NCBI RefSeq assembly: GCF_947623445.1
Contig: NC_135245.1
Location: forward strand, 1,247,501-1,311,500
Direction: 5' to 3'
From: Clavelina lepadiformis
Taxonomy: Eukaryota; Chordata; Ascidiacea; Aplousobranchia; Clavelinidae
Length of the DNA: 64,000 bases
The translations under genes and the position numbers were made by a program. The notes below the pieces were generated by a model. The model had not been told where the DNA came from and made no database searches. It saw only the letters and a list, made by a program, of their open reading frames with translations. This document shows, one piece after another, positions 31,427 to 46,400 of the stretch. Within the stretch, counting starts at the first letter, position 1, and every line of letters starts with the position of its first letter.

Positions 31427-34400
31427 GTAAGTACTTGCATTCACACCATGGGAATAAATATGAACGTTATATTACTTGTGTGTTTGTTACCGGGGTATCC
31501 TTACAATGGTTTGTGTATTGCACGCTGCATGTCAAGCTGTTTAAAGATTTGAAATCTTGTGTGAACATTTTAATAAGAATTCACTTGTACTGTAGAAGTA
31601 AATTTCTAACTCAATTTTCATGCAGACCATCTTTGTGCATGTTTAATGTTAACTCCACGGTGCTGCGTTGGAGGGTAGATTAGTTATATTTTGCTTTTTT
31701 CAAATTCAAATCGGGCATTAGACCGCCGACAAACTAGGTTAAGCTGAGTTGGAATGAACAATAGGGCGAGAAATGTCAAATATTTCTTGTTGATTTTGCA
31801 GCTCATTGTTGTGAAGAGTGTTTGGTCTTAGTTTTCACAATTCTATGCAATTTTGTTCTGAATTTGAATTAGCAAAATATTTAAGATGATGCGTGTAGTT
31901 GTTTCATTTCATGCTTAATTCACCAAGTTCATGTTTGCACAGTTTCAAATATTTCACCTCTTTCAATCTTTTCACTTCCACAATGTTTTGTTTGTCATAT
32001 AAGTCATGAATCCATTGAATTGATAGAGATGATCTCTTTGAAGTTAAGTTTGTCCTTGGCGTGGAGATTACTTCTGAAAATACTTGAAAGACCGTCATTT
32101 CACTTAAGTCCATATTCAAACCCCCCGTATATGTCTTTACTCTGGATATTGATTTAAATCTACAACTTGAAAGTTAATAGTTTTGGTATTTTCAATAGAT
32201 AGGAATTTAATGCTTTACCATAAACAAAAATATTTGCTCGCCTTTTGTTGTCCTGTGTTGGTTTGCTCGCAAACAAAGGGACCACAAACATCAGATAGCT
32301 TTTATGGGTAATAACCAGCCCATGTGTTTGTTCAACTCGCTTCGAAATGATACGTTTTAATGGGTATCTGATGCACCAATCACCCAGTTTTGTCCTTTGA
32401 TCTTCTAAACTCGTAAAACTTAGCTTGTCATTTGATCTTTATAATTTAGATTTGTTCCAGTTTAAAATTGCTCAGCAATTTGTTGGCGTTTCTGCAAGTG
32501 TAATAGAATTAAGATTTGATTTGAAATGTGACGAATTGTGTTGCTTGGAGGAAGTTTTGTGAAAGAAACTTGGCAATTGCGACCTGAGACTTCCTGGTGG
32601 CTATATTTGACGCATTTTGTCGTTTGTTGTGTCTCGGATCAGCCATATCCGGAATACCTGAATGGCTGCAAGCAATTATTTGCAATTCCCTGTTCCTTCA
32701 AGTTTTAATTTCATTAAAGCAGTGAATTCAACATGGTAACCAAGTTAGAAATACTGAAATAAGAAAAAGATCGTGTTTAGTTTAGTATGGAAAAATACGA
32801 CTTGACGCTTTGGCAGGATTAGTGACGCAATTTCTTAATCGGGTGACTATATTATTCTGTTATTGATACAAAAGCGCGTCCCAGTTAATTCTGTTCCCGC
32901 CATCTTTGGCGTGACGTCATGCTATCTTTTTACACCGGTGGTGTTTATCTTTAACGTTTGAATTTTATTCGTTTTGCGTAAAGATGACGATGCCTTGTAT
33001 AAAGTGGAATCTTCCACTTGTGGTTATTACTTTAGTCTTAATAATTCCACACCTCTATAACATAGCACGAACGAGCAATGAAATCGCTGAAGCGTTTACC
33101 ACAGTGCCTATTGCCATTTAAGTCTATCATATTGAGGTTTACGTTAATGGGCGCGTTGGCCACAATGTTGTCATAAACTACTTCAAAAGCCTGAGTTATT
33201 TGCGTCAAAGTGACCCGCTGCACGAGCAGACTCGCGCTGAATATCTGAAATCTGTGAAACAGAGTTTTGTCCGGAACATATTGTAGTGGAACCGCTTTGT
33301 GATATTTTTAGCAAGACTCCTTCGGCGTAACGTTGTCTGACTGGACGCGACCTAAAGGCTAAGTAGAATAATTAACTGCACTCATTTTTTGTTAGAGATT
33401 TGAGATTTTGGAACTTTAAGTTTCTTCGCTTTTTGTGTCTTATGTTGGGCGCAATTATCCTTGTTAGATTTTCTTATTTTCTTAACCTATCAAACCATGA
33501 ACTTAGTTTAAACCAAAGCTCACTGAAAAAGGGTCAAACTGCGTCGTACCAGTTAAGTTGAAAAAAACGTACTTTACGTGCCCAACACTAGCGCTACTGA
33601 AAACAAACTATGCAAGTCAAAAACGATAAAATCCACTTACCTTTTGCTTATACCGATGCTGTTGGAACTTCAATTCAACTTTCTAGAAAGAAGCCTTAAT
33701 TGATCTTTTATAAAAATAGTGTACTATAAAGTATATGGTACACGTAATCGTCGTCTATGCAATCGTGAACAAACGCATTATTAAGCGTGCAGTACCGCAT
33801 AAACAACACCGTTTCCGAATGATTGTTGATTATTATCGCTTCTGTTAATCACACACTCGACATATTAATATCATAATGAATGACGTTATTTCTAATAATA
33901 ATGTTAACCCGTCCGCTTGGCTGGTTACTTAAGTACCCGGTGTGGATTCCAGGCCGTAACAGCTGATAGTATGCGAATGGATATTGCATCAAACACCGAA
34001 GCTGCTATGATGGTGAGATTAGTTGTATTATACTTGCTGGTTGAGGTACATCCTAGGATATTTTGTGTAGTTTGAAGTCTACAGCGGTAGGGTGGCTTTA
34101 ACTGGTACCGGTTTGCAAATTTATTTTGTTTACGATGTTGTTAGCGATCATTGTATTTGTGTCGTTGTGACCACGGCGTCTACCTGACTATCATTTATGT
34201 CACAACGTCGTGGAACCAGAAGCATTATTTTGACCATGTTTTTCGTCCCGTTTCTGTGATCTTTACCACCGATGCATCCAGTCGTATGGAAGAAAGTCTC
34301 ATTATTGATAACTCCGATGCATTCATGAAGCAGGACTGGTTGTCATGAACAGATGTTTGTTCCCGTCAAAAAGGAGCCTGTTGTCGAAAACTCGCACCTC

Positions 34401-37400
34401 ATCGATCAGCACAGAGAGTTTGTTCTAATTTATTACATGCAAAAGGGCCGTTCGGACGGAATGGCCAAACTGACCAGAATAAAATGACCACTGTGCTCAG
34501 TAGACGTCGATTCGAAGCAAAAACCGGTAGCTTGAAATCTTTGAGAAGAAACTGCTCTAATCCGGACGACTCTGTTCTTTTATCTGTAGCTGGGATGCCT
34601 TTTATCTCAGTTGTTTTTGCGTTTAAGTGGAACATGCCGGAATAATCAGAGATATTCCAGCTATAACCACTTTCATCTGCTTCTGTCTCCCCGTTATAAG
34701 TCATGTTAGACAGCCCTACCACGAGTATATGCAGTTAGAGGTGGTCGCATCTTCAGCGCAGGCAGTCGTCAGATTTGCGTGTTTTATTTACTTTGCATAG
34801 GAAAATAACTGCAGACCGAACGAGCTACCTACGTAGGTTGCGGTGTAATAACCGTGAGCTGTTTATATCGCTTACTGTTAAGCTTCCAGACCAATGGTAT
34901 TTACAAAGTGATACATTGTTCAAAGAATAGATACACGATGTTGCGATGATCAAAACAATAGATCGCTTCTGTTATACAGAGTTTCCGGAATAGCAAGTCG
35001 TTTACCGATACAGTACCGGTTTAAACAACCACTTTGCTTTGTTGGTCAATAGTAGCAGCACCGATTATTCTTTTAACAATCCCGTTTATCTAATTAAAGC
35101 ACGCCCAAATGGACCCATTGACAAACTGCCATAATAGACTACAGTCGCGGCTTCCTTTCATAACTTAAAAATTTTGCATTGTTCCTTGGTTTTGTTGTTG
35201 CCATTAAACGACAATGATGTACTTGTTTTGTTATCTTATTAACGACAATAACCACTGATTCGTTGTCAGCGTAACCACGTAATTACTTTCTATTCGCTTC
35301 GGGTTGGAAACTCGCTTGAAAGAACGCGAGTCCGGGTCGAATCGAAAGTGTTTGGCCTTTGATAGCGTCGCTGTTTTAACGTTAAGTGATCAGCATGTGG
35401 GGGACAAGTTTGATTTGTAGTAGTCTATGATTATGATCGTAGCGAATTATTATACTAGGCTTAGAACAGAAGGATTACTTCAAAGTAAAATTAAAATCGT
35501 GAAGAGTGTTCAATTAAGAAATACTTTTGGTGGAAAGCAATAATTTCGTTCTCTTTGCGATGAGTTTCATTTGACCGTTGCATGTTTTCTGTTCGTTTTT
35601 TTGCCTGCTTTGAATGATGGTTGTGTAGACGAAGCACAATAGCCCACTTCTGAACCAGAGGAGAAAACATTCCCAGACATTCGATTTTCAGGAGTTAAAT
35701 ATCTCTTTATTTTCAGAGCTATGGCCCTGGCTGTTTAGGTTCTTGTCACTTTCTTTGCACTTCTTTCTTTCTACTGCTTCTTTGACATGTTTGGAAGTCG
35801 ATTTTCATTCTGGGAAAAGAAGGTATAATTGAAATGGTCGAGGCTTCTGATTAAATGATAATTCATTGAATTTTGTAATTAGTGTGAGCACTCGTGTTTC
35901 CAGTATGCTATGCTTATGGCATGGTACAGTCTTGCTTAAACAGCAATAGATTTTCTCACTGCAAATTAGTTGTTGTTGTGGAAGCTTTTAGTTGCTTTTA
36001 GATGATTGAGCAAGCTGTAATGCTCATGCTTTTTGCCTTGCCTTGCTGGATATTGAACTAAATTTTGTGCCTTTTCACTTTAGGCCAAGGACGATGACGC
36101 TCCAAAACTTCCTGCTGCAAAAAAGGTAGGTTACCCCCCTACACAATTCTCATTGTCTCAGAGACAATCACAACTTCCTTCAACGTTGGATTAATTTTTT
36201 AACAAACTGCTGGTAATATTTTTCCTACTCTTTCATTTTTCTATTCTTCTACTCTTTCTTGTCATCACTGAGCAGAAGGAACTTCAGGAAAAAGCGCAGG
36301 GAAATCCTCAGAAGCAAGTTTCCAGGCAAAAAAGTTGCGAGGATAAGATCGGCCAAACAAGCACAAAGTCGGATCATGAGTCCAAGCAAGCTGTGAGAAG
36401 CCACAGTGTCTGTGCTGGAAACCTTCTTCATGTTGGCAAGGACAAACAAACATTGGTGACCCCTAATGAGCTCCATGCTAGCTCCTTCCTGGAGGACATG
36501 GTGAAATCGGAGGCTAACTCTGAATTGTCTCCGAAAAAGCCTTGTGAAGATATGGCGAGTGATATGGTTGAAAAACTGATAACAGAATCTCAGGACTTGA
36601 AGCAAGATACAAAGTCTCTTCAACCAGATGAGGATGTCATTGCTGGCTCCGAGAGTTCTTTTAACTTGCCAACATTTGATCCTAACACTGATATTTCAAT
36701 CGACGAATCCAGTGAGGTTAACGTTTCTGATGACGGTGAGAAAGTTATTGGTGACGCTGTTACTAACCAGAAACAAGATATAGGTCTTGTCGCAAATGCT
36801 GAATCACAATCGGATGAAGGTGATATGGCAAAAGCTGTAAACGACCTTAATGGTATCACAAAAGATTTAACTGCAACAGAAGAAGCAGCAACATGTGTCA
36901 ACGAAGACACAACGACCTCAAAATCTGTAGAAATTGTTACGCAAGTTCTCAGTAGTGACAGCAATAAAGCTCGAGCTGAAATTGATGAAGCTTCTGATCT
37001 GGCAATAAATACTGACACGCAATCTTTGGCTGACCTAACTTGTGCCACTGTAATTTGCAGTGATATTGAAAAACCTGGTATTTTACCAAGTGAAGTAACC
37101 CAGGTTTGTTTTTCGTCTCTTATTTTCATTTCTTTCAACCTTGGTCTAAAATGCTTTCAAGCAGCTGCTGATATTTCTCTGCTATCTAAAACCTTGCCTT
37201 GTTTGCGCTTCAACTCAAGTGCTTCTTGTAATGGCACTAGACGGCGTTTTAAACAACCAGATTATAAATTACAAGCACTCTCAACTGGCTGACCACTATT
37301 GTTTCAATCTCGCTCTGACCATTAACTATTTTTTTGCGCAGGCGGAAGGTATAACGAAGGAAGAACCAAAACAGAATGGAGTTCCAGACGTCATCCACAT

Positions 37401-40400
37401 ATCACCTCAACCAGGACTAACGTGGACGCGTAAGGAAAAGGTTTGGTTCAGGCACTCAGATGGGATATCAAGCGCATATGTCGTTGAACCTGGTAAGTGG
37501 CAGCTTTTCTAAGAATGTAATGAAAAGTAAACTTGTGGCTATGTTAAGTTTGAAGTATGATTAAAGTTAGAATTTGTGCTAGGTTTAGGCGGTGACTGAT
37601 CTCTATTACTCATGGGATTATCCTTGATAATGGCCATTAGGATTATGCAATTAAATTTAAGTTGTTACTAGCAAGTTAGAAGAACAGATTTGTAAAGGAC
37701 ATTTAAGTGTAGATTATTATTTGTGTATCAATTGATTTGCTTTGTACATTCCATTCAAATTAAACCCTTTAAATCAATATCAATCCACCACCTACATGTG
37801 TAAATGAGAAAAATGTTCTGAAGTTTCATAACAGCAATGGTGGCTGTGAAGTAGGACCGTCCAAGTAAGTTTTTCTTCAACTATATTCCACACCACAGAA
37901 GGAGATGCATCGACCGAGAAAGTCATTGAAGGAAAGACGAGAATAGAACTTGAACCAACCAAAGAGGTTGTCATGGTGCCAGAAGATGATGTTGAGTTGG
38001 TTCGTGCGTAAAATTTCTTTATTTGCTCATAAACTGCTCTCTGTTTTATATTTTATAATCAGATATGTTTTTAGACAGAGTTAAAGTGCGATTATTATTC
38101 AAAATACTTGCATATGATCACACCTTCATTTTGTTCTACTTAACAATTAAAACATAAAATTTTCGTAAAAATTAAGAGTATACACATCCACACTCTCCAA
38201 TACATATTAAACTTGTAATGTTTTAGCTGACCATGTTTGATGTTTGATTGTGATATGTCACTATGTGCAAACGCATATGATAGAGTGGTGATAGTTCAAA
38301 ACATTTCCTGCATGATTTAAATATCAGGCCAACGAAGCTCAATTCGATCGTGCCGGTGACGTAACAACACTTCGTCATCTGAACGAGAGTAGCGTCCTAC
38401 ACACTCTCTCACAACGCTACGAAGGGTCGCTTCTGTATTCATTCGCTGGCCCCCATCTCATCTTTGTAAGGCCGCCGTATTCCCATGCCGCTGCTGCCAA
38501 CAACTACACGACGAAGGTAGGCATCTGCATGTTTATTAATGTGGGAATGGGTTGCATGAAAGTTGCTGATGAGTTCCAGTTTGTTGAAATGTTTTACATA
38601 AAGGATCGGGGAATTTATATCGGCAAACAACCGAGTGTCTGTTGTTCAAAAGAGATTTGCATTTCCTGAGTATTAGAACTAGAATGCTATTCCAAGTGCA
38701 CAAAAACTGATCCTTGTATCACTGTTACCATTATCAGTCAGGTCCTTTTTGCGCTTTTGCAGATCAAACAGACGTACAAAGGCAGTCGATTCGGCGACAC
38801 GCCACCTCACATTTATGGCATTGCTCAGCACGCATATCAAGACATGATGTCATCACTCAACGATCAATGCATTGTCAATTTGGGATATACCGGCTCTGGA
38901 AAAACCAACAACACACGGCATATTCTCAATTACTTTGCAACTATTGGCTTCCACACTAATAGCCGTTTGACAGGTACTTCTGTCCATTTCGATTGCTACG
39001 ATCTACCTGAATAGATCAATATGTAATCATGTATCAATTATTCATTAAAATGTGAGGAGAACAACCTTGTTGTTCAGTGCTTAAACTATCGGCTAATGTG
39101 TGCACTGTTGTGTAGTTGAGAGGGTTCTATCTGTTGTCGATGTATTTGAATCACTGAGTTCGGCAGCAACTGTCCAATGCAAAAATGCGTCCAGATGCAT
39201 TCACGTTTATAACCTTGACTTTGATAGAACTGGCCAACTGGCTGCCCTCTCTGTGCAGGTAGTACATATTTCAATGCCGGGTTAAATATTTATTTAAGTT
39301 CCATGTTCAATTTCAAACTTGTTCTGTGTATTGTTTGTTGTTTTCTTATTCCAATTGAGTTGTTGACAATTTTGAAGTTTATTTACTTCGATTATTTAAA
39401 CGCTTGTGAGTTGTAATTTTATCCACAATCCCAAAGTTGTCTCTAAATCTATGTTTTGTTCATTTTCTATTGATTCACCTCAATCAGTGCTTCCGTATCT
39501 TTTTCTTAAGGCGATGCTCCTTGAGAAGAGCAGATTGGTGAAGAGGCCTGAAGGTGAAGCAAACTTCAACATTTTCTATCAACTCCTGCATGGAGCAGAT
39601 ACTCAACTACGGTAAAACACAAGGATGGTTATGCAAATCTTTTTAATTGACATCACTGGTAGATGACTGCTGTATATCATTACAAAACTGATGTTTTTTT
39701 GAGCTGTTTGTGTGTTATTTGCATAAAATTGGTAAGATTTAGAAGGTTTAAATATAAATTTGTATTCAGATGTCTCACTGTTTATCAGTTTCCGATGAAA
39801 ATCTGTGCTTTATTTAAACGTAAACTCGACTTCGCTTTCAGACGAGAATTATTCTTATTGGACGTGGAGCAAGAATCGAATCCATTGATCATTAGCAGCT
39901 TCAATTCCGACCCAACGTTTCATCAGATGTCAGTAAAAGGTTTTGGTTCGCTGCGGGACAGCTTCACCTCGCTAGAATTTACTCCCGATGAAATCAAAGC
40001 TGTTTTCTATGTCCTTGCTGCCTGCCTCCATCTGGGAATGGCTGGTGCTCAGAGAGGTAAAACTATTCCTGTGTCACAGATTTGCATGTTAGTGTCGCAA
40101 TTTCTGCCGTTGTAACTATCTATGCCTAGGATTGTTTTTGCAATTTGTTTTCTTCGCTAAGGTTGTTGTTTACAAATTATTAAAAGTGTGATATGGCTTC
40201 ATTACTTATATGCTATTGGTATATCATATTCTTGTACAGAACACTACTATGATACACTGTCTGATCGACACAGTAATCGTTACGCAAACTTCCTTACGTC
40301 TGTATTGCAATTTTAAGTAAAGTTTTCTTCTTTACAATGCAATGACTGTAGTTATTACAGATACCGCTGATTTTATCTTTAGTTAGTGGAGGAAGGTTTC

Positions 40401-43400
40401 AGTTTGCCAGAGCAGATTCTGCTCAGAAAGCTGCTTCTTTGCTCGGAGTTCCAGCAGAAAAACTTTCGAAAATAATCTTCCAGGTTCCCGCATCATCCGG
40501 GAAGAGATCACGTTCCTCTTCAACAGCTTCTTTGAAGAGATCGGGTTCAATGAATTTGTCTCCGTCGAATCATTCGGCACCGGTAAGCTTTATTCAAATT
40601 TGTCGCAAAGTCCACATTTACAGCATTTAAAATGACAACTTGTGTACAATATATGTTTTGGTTTTAGCTTATGTGTATAGTGTAGTACAGCTGTGTTATA
40701 AGCTTGGTTAAAAGCTGTGGTACTGCGACCATTTTAATTGATCTTCAACCCCTGATTTTGTGCTCAGTTCATTGCTTTAATCGAAAGCTACATATTAGGA
40801 CAATAGGACATGGTTTAGTTGGTTGAAGTAGTGCTGAGGTGGTAATTAACATAACTCATAAGCAGCATAGTCTGAATGCCTGTATGATGTAATTTAAGCA
40901 AATATTTCCCACGTAAGCTTTGTTGCTGACAGCATAGTTACAACGATGTGCCTTGTATTTACTTTAACCAGGCAGAGGAAGCAATTGAAACAGGCCAGCA
41001 CCAATTGGACACTTTTATTATCGGCCTCTATTCACAAGTTTTCCGGACAATTGTGTCACTTATCAACAGGTATGCGCCACTTGCAGTATGAGGCGTACTT
41101 GGGATTAATAACTGTGATAAGATGTTTTATTCAACTGTTTGATATGATTAGCTTAATACAAGTTTGTGATAAAGCTATTGATGATCGGTTACGATAAAGC
41201 CATCAATAATGCAATATAATGCCTGCCTTTGTATTTGAAACATAGCTAACATTATTGGTGCCATTAAGCTAATACACAATCGAGATAAAGCGTCTGTCTG
41301 TAAATAAACATACAGTCGCGCCACTGAGTAACTTATTTTTTTTTTTGGTAAGATCCTTGTCGTCATCCCAGAGGGCACAAAACACAGTTTCAGTTGTTGA
41401 CACGCCAGGCTATCAAGGGTGGGACACTGAGCACACAAATAACCCGGCAACTTACGCGGATTTGACATTCAACTATGTTCAGGACAGGCTTCACGCATTG
41501 TTTCATTACAATGCTTTCACCCTGCACAAGGAAAGATACCAGCAGGTGAAGTTTAACTAAATATTGTGCATCTGTTTGTATAAGTCAATCTGTGTAAACA
41601 TTACATCAGAAGTATAGCTACGTGACCTGAGGAATGTTTTTGTCTCAAACATGTTTGCCTTGTTGAACTTACTTATCTAATCAGACATGCCCATATCTAT
41701 CATATCTGTCTTGCTAATTGAATTGAAACGTTGGACCTAACAGAGTTATGAAAATTGTTTTTGTAAATGTAATGTTATATATATAAATGTAGAAAATCTA
41801 ATGTTATTATTTTTTGTCCATTTCTTATTTTACTTTAAAGTTTGAGGAGACTTTATGGCGGCACAAGCCGCGTGGTTATTTTAATCGCCACAATATTTTG
41901 TCACAGATGTCACAACTAAATTGCATTATACATAATCTCATAATTTGATCGGCAAGCCGTCCGTGAGCTCGTTTGTAGGAATTTTATTCACGAAATTTAC
42001 TTCTAACTTAAATGACTGAAGACCTGGTGCAGTGGATCTTGACACAACATTTCATCTACATCTGTATCTACAGGAGGATATAGACTGTGATGTGCTTGTT
42101 CCGGAGGATAATTTCACATCCAGCATTGACCTCATCGATCAGCCTCCTTCTCTCGGCAACATAGGAGCGAAGGGATTGCTCTGGATCCTGGATGAAGAAG
42201 CTTCATCACCTGGTGCTACTGATGAGAGCTTCATTGAGAGGCTTCTGCTTCATTACAGCAAAACTAATCAAAATAATGGTGAGTGTGTGTCTGGTTATCT
42301 GGATGCAATGCTTGCTCAATATGTAGAAGCTCCAACATCAATTTGCAATGTTAAACTGTGATACTGTATTAGAATTTTTACTGGCTTTGGCCTGTCTGGG
42401 TTACTTTCAGTTCCTATTTCTTCGACGACACATTTAAACACTATCCAGTAAACACCCAACATTGTTCTTTTTTCCGTCCAAGGTCATACTGTGGTGCAAA
42501 GGTCACAGAATCAAGGTCGCTTTTTGTTACATCACCAAGCCGGTGCGTGTCGCGTGGAATATGACGCTGCTGGTTGGCTCAATTACGCACGATACAACTC
42601 CACACAAACCGATGCATCTGACGCTCTGCAAGACTCAAAGAAGTAAGTGCATTGATAATACAATATCTCAACAAATTTTAACAAACAACGTTTAATGGTT
42701 GACGCAGAAAATTCATCAGTGATGTCTTTGGTTCCGGAGCGGAGAAGATCCAGGGATCAATCGCGAGCCTCAAACTAGATGGAGGGAGCTCAAGCCTGAA
42801 AAGAGTGTCGAGTATCCGGAAGGGCTGGTCTTCGGCAAGCGGTGCCGTTGCTATTAAGAAGTCCACCTGTATGCTCACCAAGTTTCAAACGGTGAGAGAT
42901 TTTTATTGATTGATGTCGATGGCCTTATTATGCTCCAAAGGCAAAGTTAATAATTGTAATTGGATAATTGTAACATTAAAATTTAAGCTCACGTCATTTA
43001 GCTTAGGTTTGTTTAAATTAAATGCTTGTCAGAATTGGGATTTTCTTTAGCTAGCTTTCGACTTTGAAGTAATACAATTACCTTAGTATGGTGTAACGAA
43101 GCACCGGGTTAAGAAAATTCAGCAAAGTTCCCAAATCACTCAGAATGTTATTATTAGTATTGGATTACTCAGGATACGATACACTGATGGCCCACCAACT
43201 TAATTTAATTTTCTTGGTTTTATAGGATGGACTTGTGGATACGCTTCGGCGAACACAACCCCATTTTATATTGTCGTTCGTACCCCAACCATCAGGACAC
43301 GAAGCCTTATCTCTGGATGTTATCACAGTTCGAAAACAACTTTGTGGATTTCAACTTCTTGAAGCAGCCAGAACCCTCAAGCAAGGTGGGCTTAATGGAG

Positions 43401-46400
43401 TCTTGTTGTGTCAAGTAAACATTCTCTATCAGTTAACTTTTTATATATTACACACCTTGTGCTGTGAGACATTGCTTTCCAGTGATTTTGTGATTCTGTC
43501 ACATGCTTTTCGCTTGATCAAAAGCTCTAGCTGTTCTTAAGAAATTACTTTGTCTTTTAAAGTTGAATTCGTTGAGTTTTGTACGACTTGTTTGCTATAT
43601 ATCTGACATTTGCAGCAAATAACTTGTAAACTTAAAACGTTATGAAATTTCTATGTGTTGTATGTGGGAGATGAAAAATTCGTTCTATTATCCAGGCTAC
43701 CCGGAGCATGTCGTCTTCTCTGATTTCCGTCGCCGCTTCGATGTTTTGCTGCGTCATCTTTCCTCAAAATTGCCGAGTAATTCCACCTCTGTTTCATTAA
43801 TGGAGGACAAGGAGGCGACCGAAAACATCTTGAAAGAGGTTGAACTCAATCGATCCCAGTTCCGCATCGGAGCCAGCCAGGTTAGGAAGTGGAAGTAAAG
43901 TTGTGACTTCTTGTCTCCATTGCTCGCGGTTTATGGCTTCATACATGTCTGTATTGACTTTTTCACAAGTAAATCACTATGTGCAACAGCGCATATGGCC
44001 ATGAAGGAGTTTGTGAGTTTGTCATATGAACCTGGTCCTACAATTCTTTCTTCGGTGTTGTGATGCTGTGTATAATAATTAGTCTAATTGCTTTGTATAT
44101 CATTGCATAACTGATAATATTTTAACATCATTTTTACACATCATGCTCTATGATTGATCAGGTGTTCTTCCGTTCCGGTGTGCTTAATATGTTGGAAGAT
44201 CGTCGTAATGAGAAAGTCTCGGATGTGATGGTTGCATTCCAAGCATGTTGCCGTGGTTACCTTGCGAGGAAGAGGTTTGAAAGGAAAAAGGTGGGACGTG
44301 AAATGTTGAAATCCTATTCATTTTGGCATTGTGCGAATGTTCATTATTTAACGACGTGCTTTTATCTCAAGGTGCAAGTTGTTGCAGTTCGTTGCATTCA
44401 ACGAAACATTCGAAAATTTATGGCCATCCGTCAGTGGCCGTGGTGGCGGCTACTGACTAAAGTGCTCCCTTTGGTGGAAGTTACAAGAACAGAAGAGGAG
44501 TTACGAGAAAAACAAGTAAGCCATCCTCCTCCTATCATAATCCTTCAAATATTGCACTGGTTGGGATGAAGTTTATTTTTCTTAAAACCCGGGATTGTTA
44601 TGTTTTTGTCATAATTTGTTGAAAGAATCTTCAATCCGGTTTGTAGTATCATAAAAACTTTAAACATTTCAGGCCGAATTTGACCTTCTGAAAGAAAAGT
44701 TTGAGCGAATCCAGACTGAAAGAGATGAGTTGAAACTTTCCAACTCAAAATATGAAACAAAGGTGCTCTATTACTTGCGTGCCACCATTGAAGATTTACA
44801 ATAGTGATAGATTTTGAAGAAACCACCAGAACTTTAGACAAGCTCTGCATGTTTTTATGCTGAGTTAGATAAAAATTTGATCTATCCACGTGGAGTTTTT
44901 AAATTCTTACGACGTCCTATATTTTTGTCGTAATCTTGTTGTGGTTTACCAAGATTTTTCATCCAGCTACAAGACGTGATGCTGCATCTCGAAGATCAAC
45001 ATTCAACCGCATCCCACGCGACCGACATGCTTGAGCACGAGAGAAAGGAGAGATTAAGACTTGAGAAACTTCTTAAAGGTGTGAGATGAGTAAAGTACTC
45101 AAGACGTTTTCGAAATGTTGTCGCTCCAGTGTCTGTCCAGCTTATAGCTCCAAACTACCAGGAACGAGTTTGTTTAGGAATAAAAGTGTTAGATAAACAA
45201 GACTTATATTGAACAGTTAAACTGAAACCTCAGCCGCATATTTAAAACAATGAACGTCACGCAGATGCTCAAGCGAGTAACATTGAACTGCAGGGCAGAG
45301 TCGAAACGGTGGAAGTGGAACTCGCAGAGAAAAAACTTCTTTATTCCGAGCACGTTGTTGGTATCATGGACTCTGATGAGGAAATTGAAGGTTGGTTTGT
45401 GGATTGAAAGATTATTAAATTGAATTATTTGTTGTAAGTTATGTTTGTGTAAAACGCTTCCTGAATATCAATGGTGTAAGCACAAAAATGTGAAATTATC
45501 GAGCTATTTTTCATTCAAGAATCACTTCATAACCTCCAACTACGATTAAACTTTGAATTTACCTCACGTTATTTTCCAGATGGCCAGTACAAGGTCAAGT
45601 ATGAGCAAGCAGTCCGTGAGTTTAACTTCCAAGCGAAGAAGAAGTCCCAGGAACATGAAGATGCATTGGAGGAAGCCCAGTCCGAGAAGAAAACGTTAGA
45701 GAGAAAGGTATCGATGATGATCATTTTTTCATCTCCTATTATCGCTTTAGACATTTAACAAAATATTTGGCCGAATTGATCAACTTACAAATCCTGTACA
45801 GATAATTAATCACTTTTACCTTTTCCTTTTAATAAACAAACGTTCTGTGATTTCATAATTATAAACAAAGCCTGCATTATCCTGTCACAGATGATCCAGC
45901 TGCAGGAGGAGCTTGAAGATCAGCGTCGTCTCGAGCAGCAAGCGAGGAAGAAGTTGCACCGCATCAATGCTGAGCTCAGTGATGCCAAGATCCATCTCGA
46001 TGAAACTGCGTCGAAAAATCACGAACTGGAAAAGAAACAAAGAAAGTCAGTCGTATTTCTGACAGGGTTGAGATTGCTAGATTACAAAATCTTGACGCAC
46101 AGATCAACCCAAGGCTCTAAGCAGAGATGATGAAATTCATGGCATATTTAGCTCCTTGTAATAATATACAAAAGAGAAAAAATATAATTTTGGCAATTTT
46201 GCTATTCTTAAAAGGAAGGTATTAAGATAATTACTTGCCTTTCTCTTCAACTGTTGTTAATGCGGAAATGAATAAGAACACACAAGACCTCTTTCAATGC
46301 ATGTATTGCTAACAGCCAACTAGTGATGTTGTAACCAGAAGGGACATTTTTTTGTGTTCTTGTTGTAGATTCGACAGCGAGTTGTATGCAGCTCAGGCTG

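Larger units (their letters stand above)
31427..36083 (+). other. Large MYO18 intron (4.66 kb)
   Basis: By far the largest intron of the gene. It separates the PDZ exons from the linker and motor exons, both borders in phase 0. It holds an alternative first exon near its 3' end (35787-35822) and several minus-strand exon-like frames (listed separately). The length and content suggest an internal promoter. Confidence 0.7.

Noticed and set aside
34151..34348. Plus-strand 65-codon frame inside the MYO18 intron
   Set aside because: No splice sites compatible with exons 7 and 8 (both phase 0 and directly joinable) and no similarity to MYO18; treated as chance.
41826..41900. Possible extra MYO18 exon near GTTTGAGGAGACTTTATGG
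   Set aside because: The flanking exons 41353-41545 and 42074-42278 join in phase 0 and match the family without a gap; no donor supports an additional exon.
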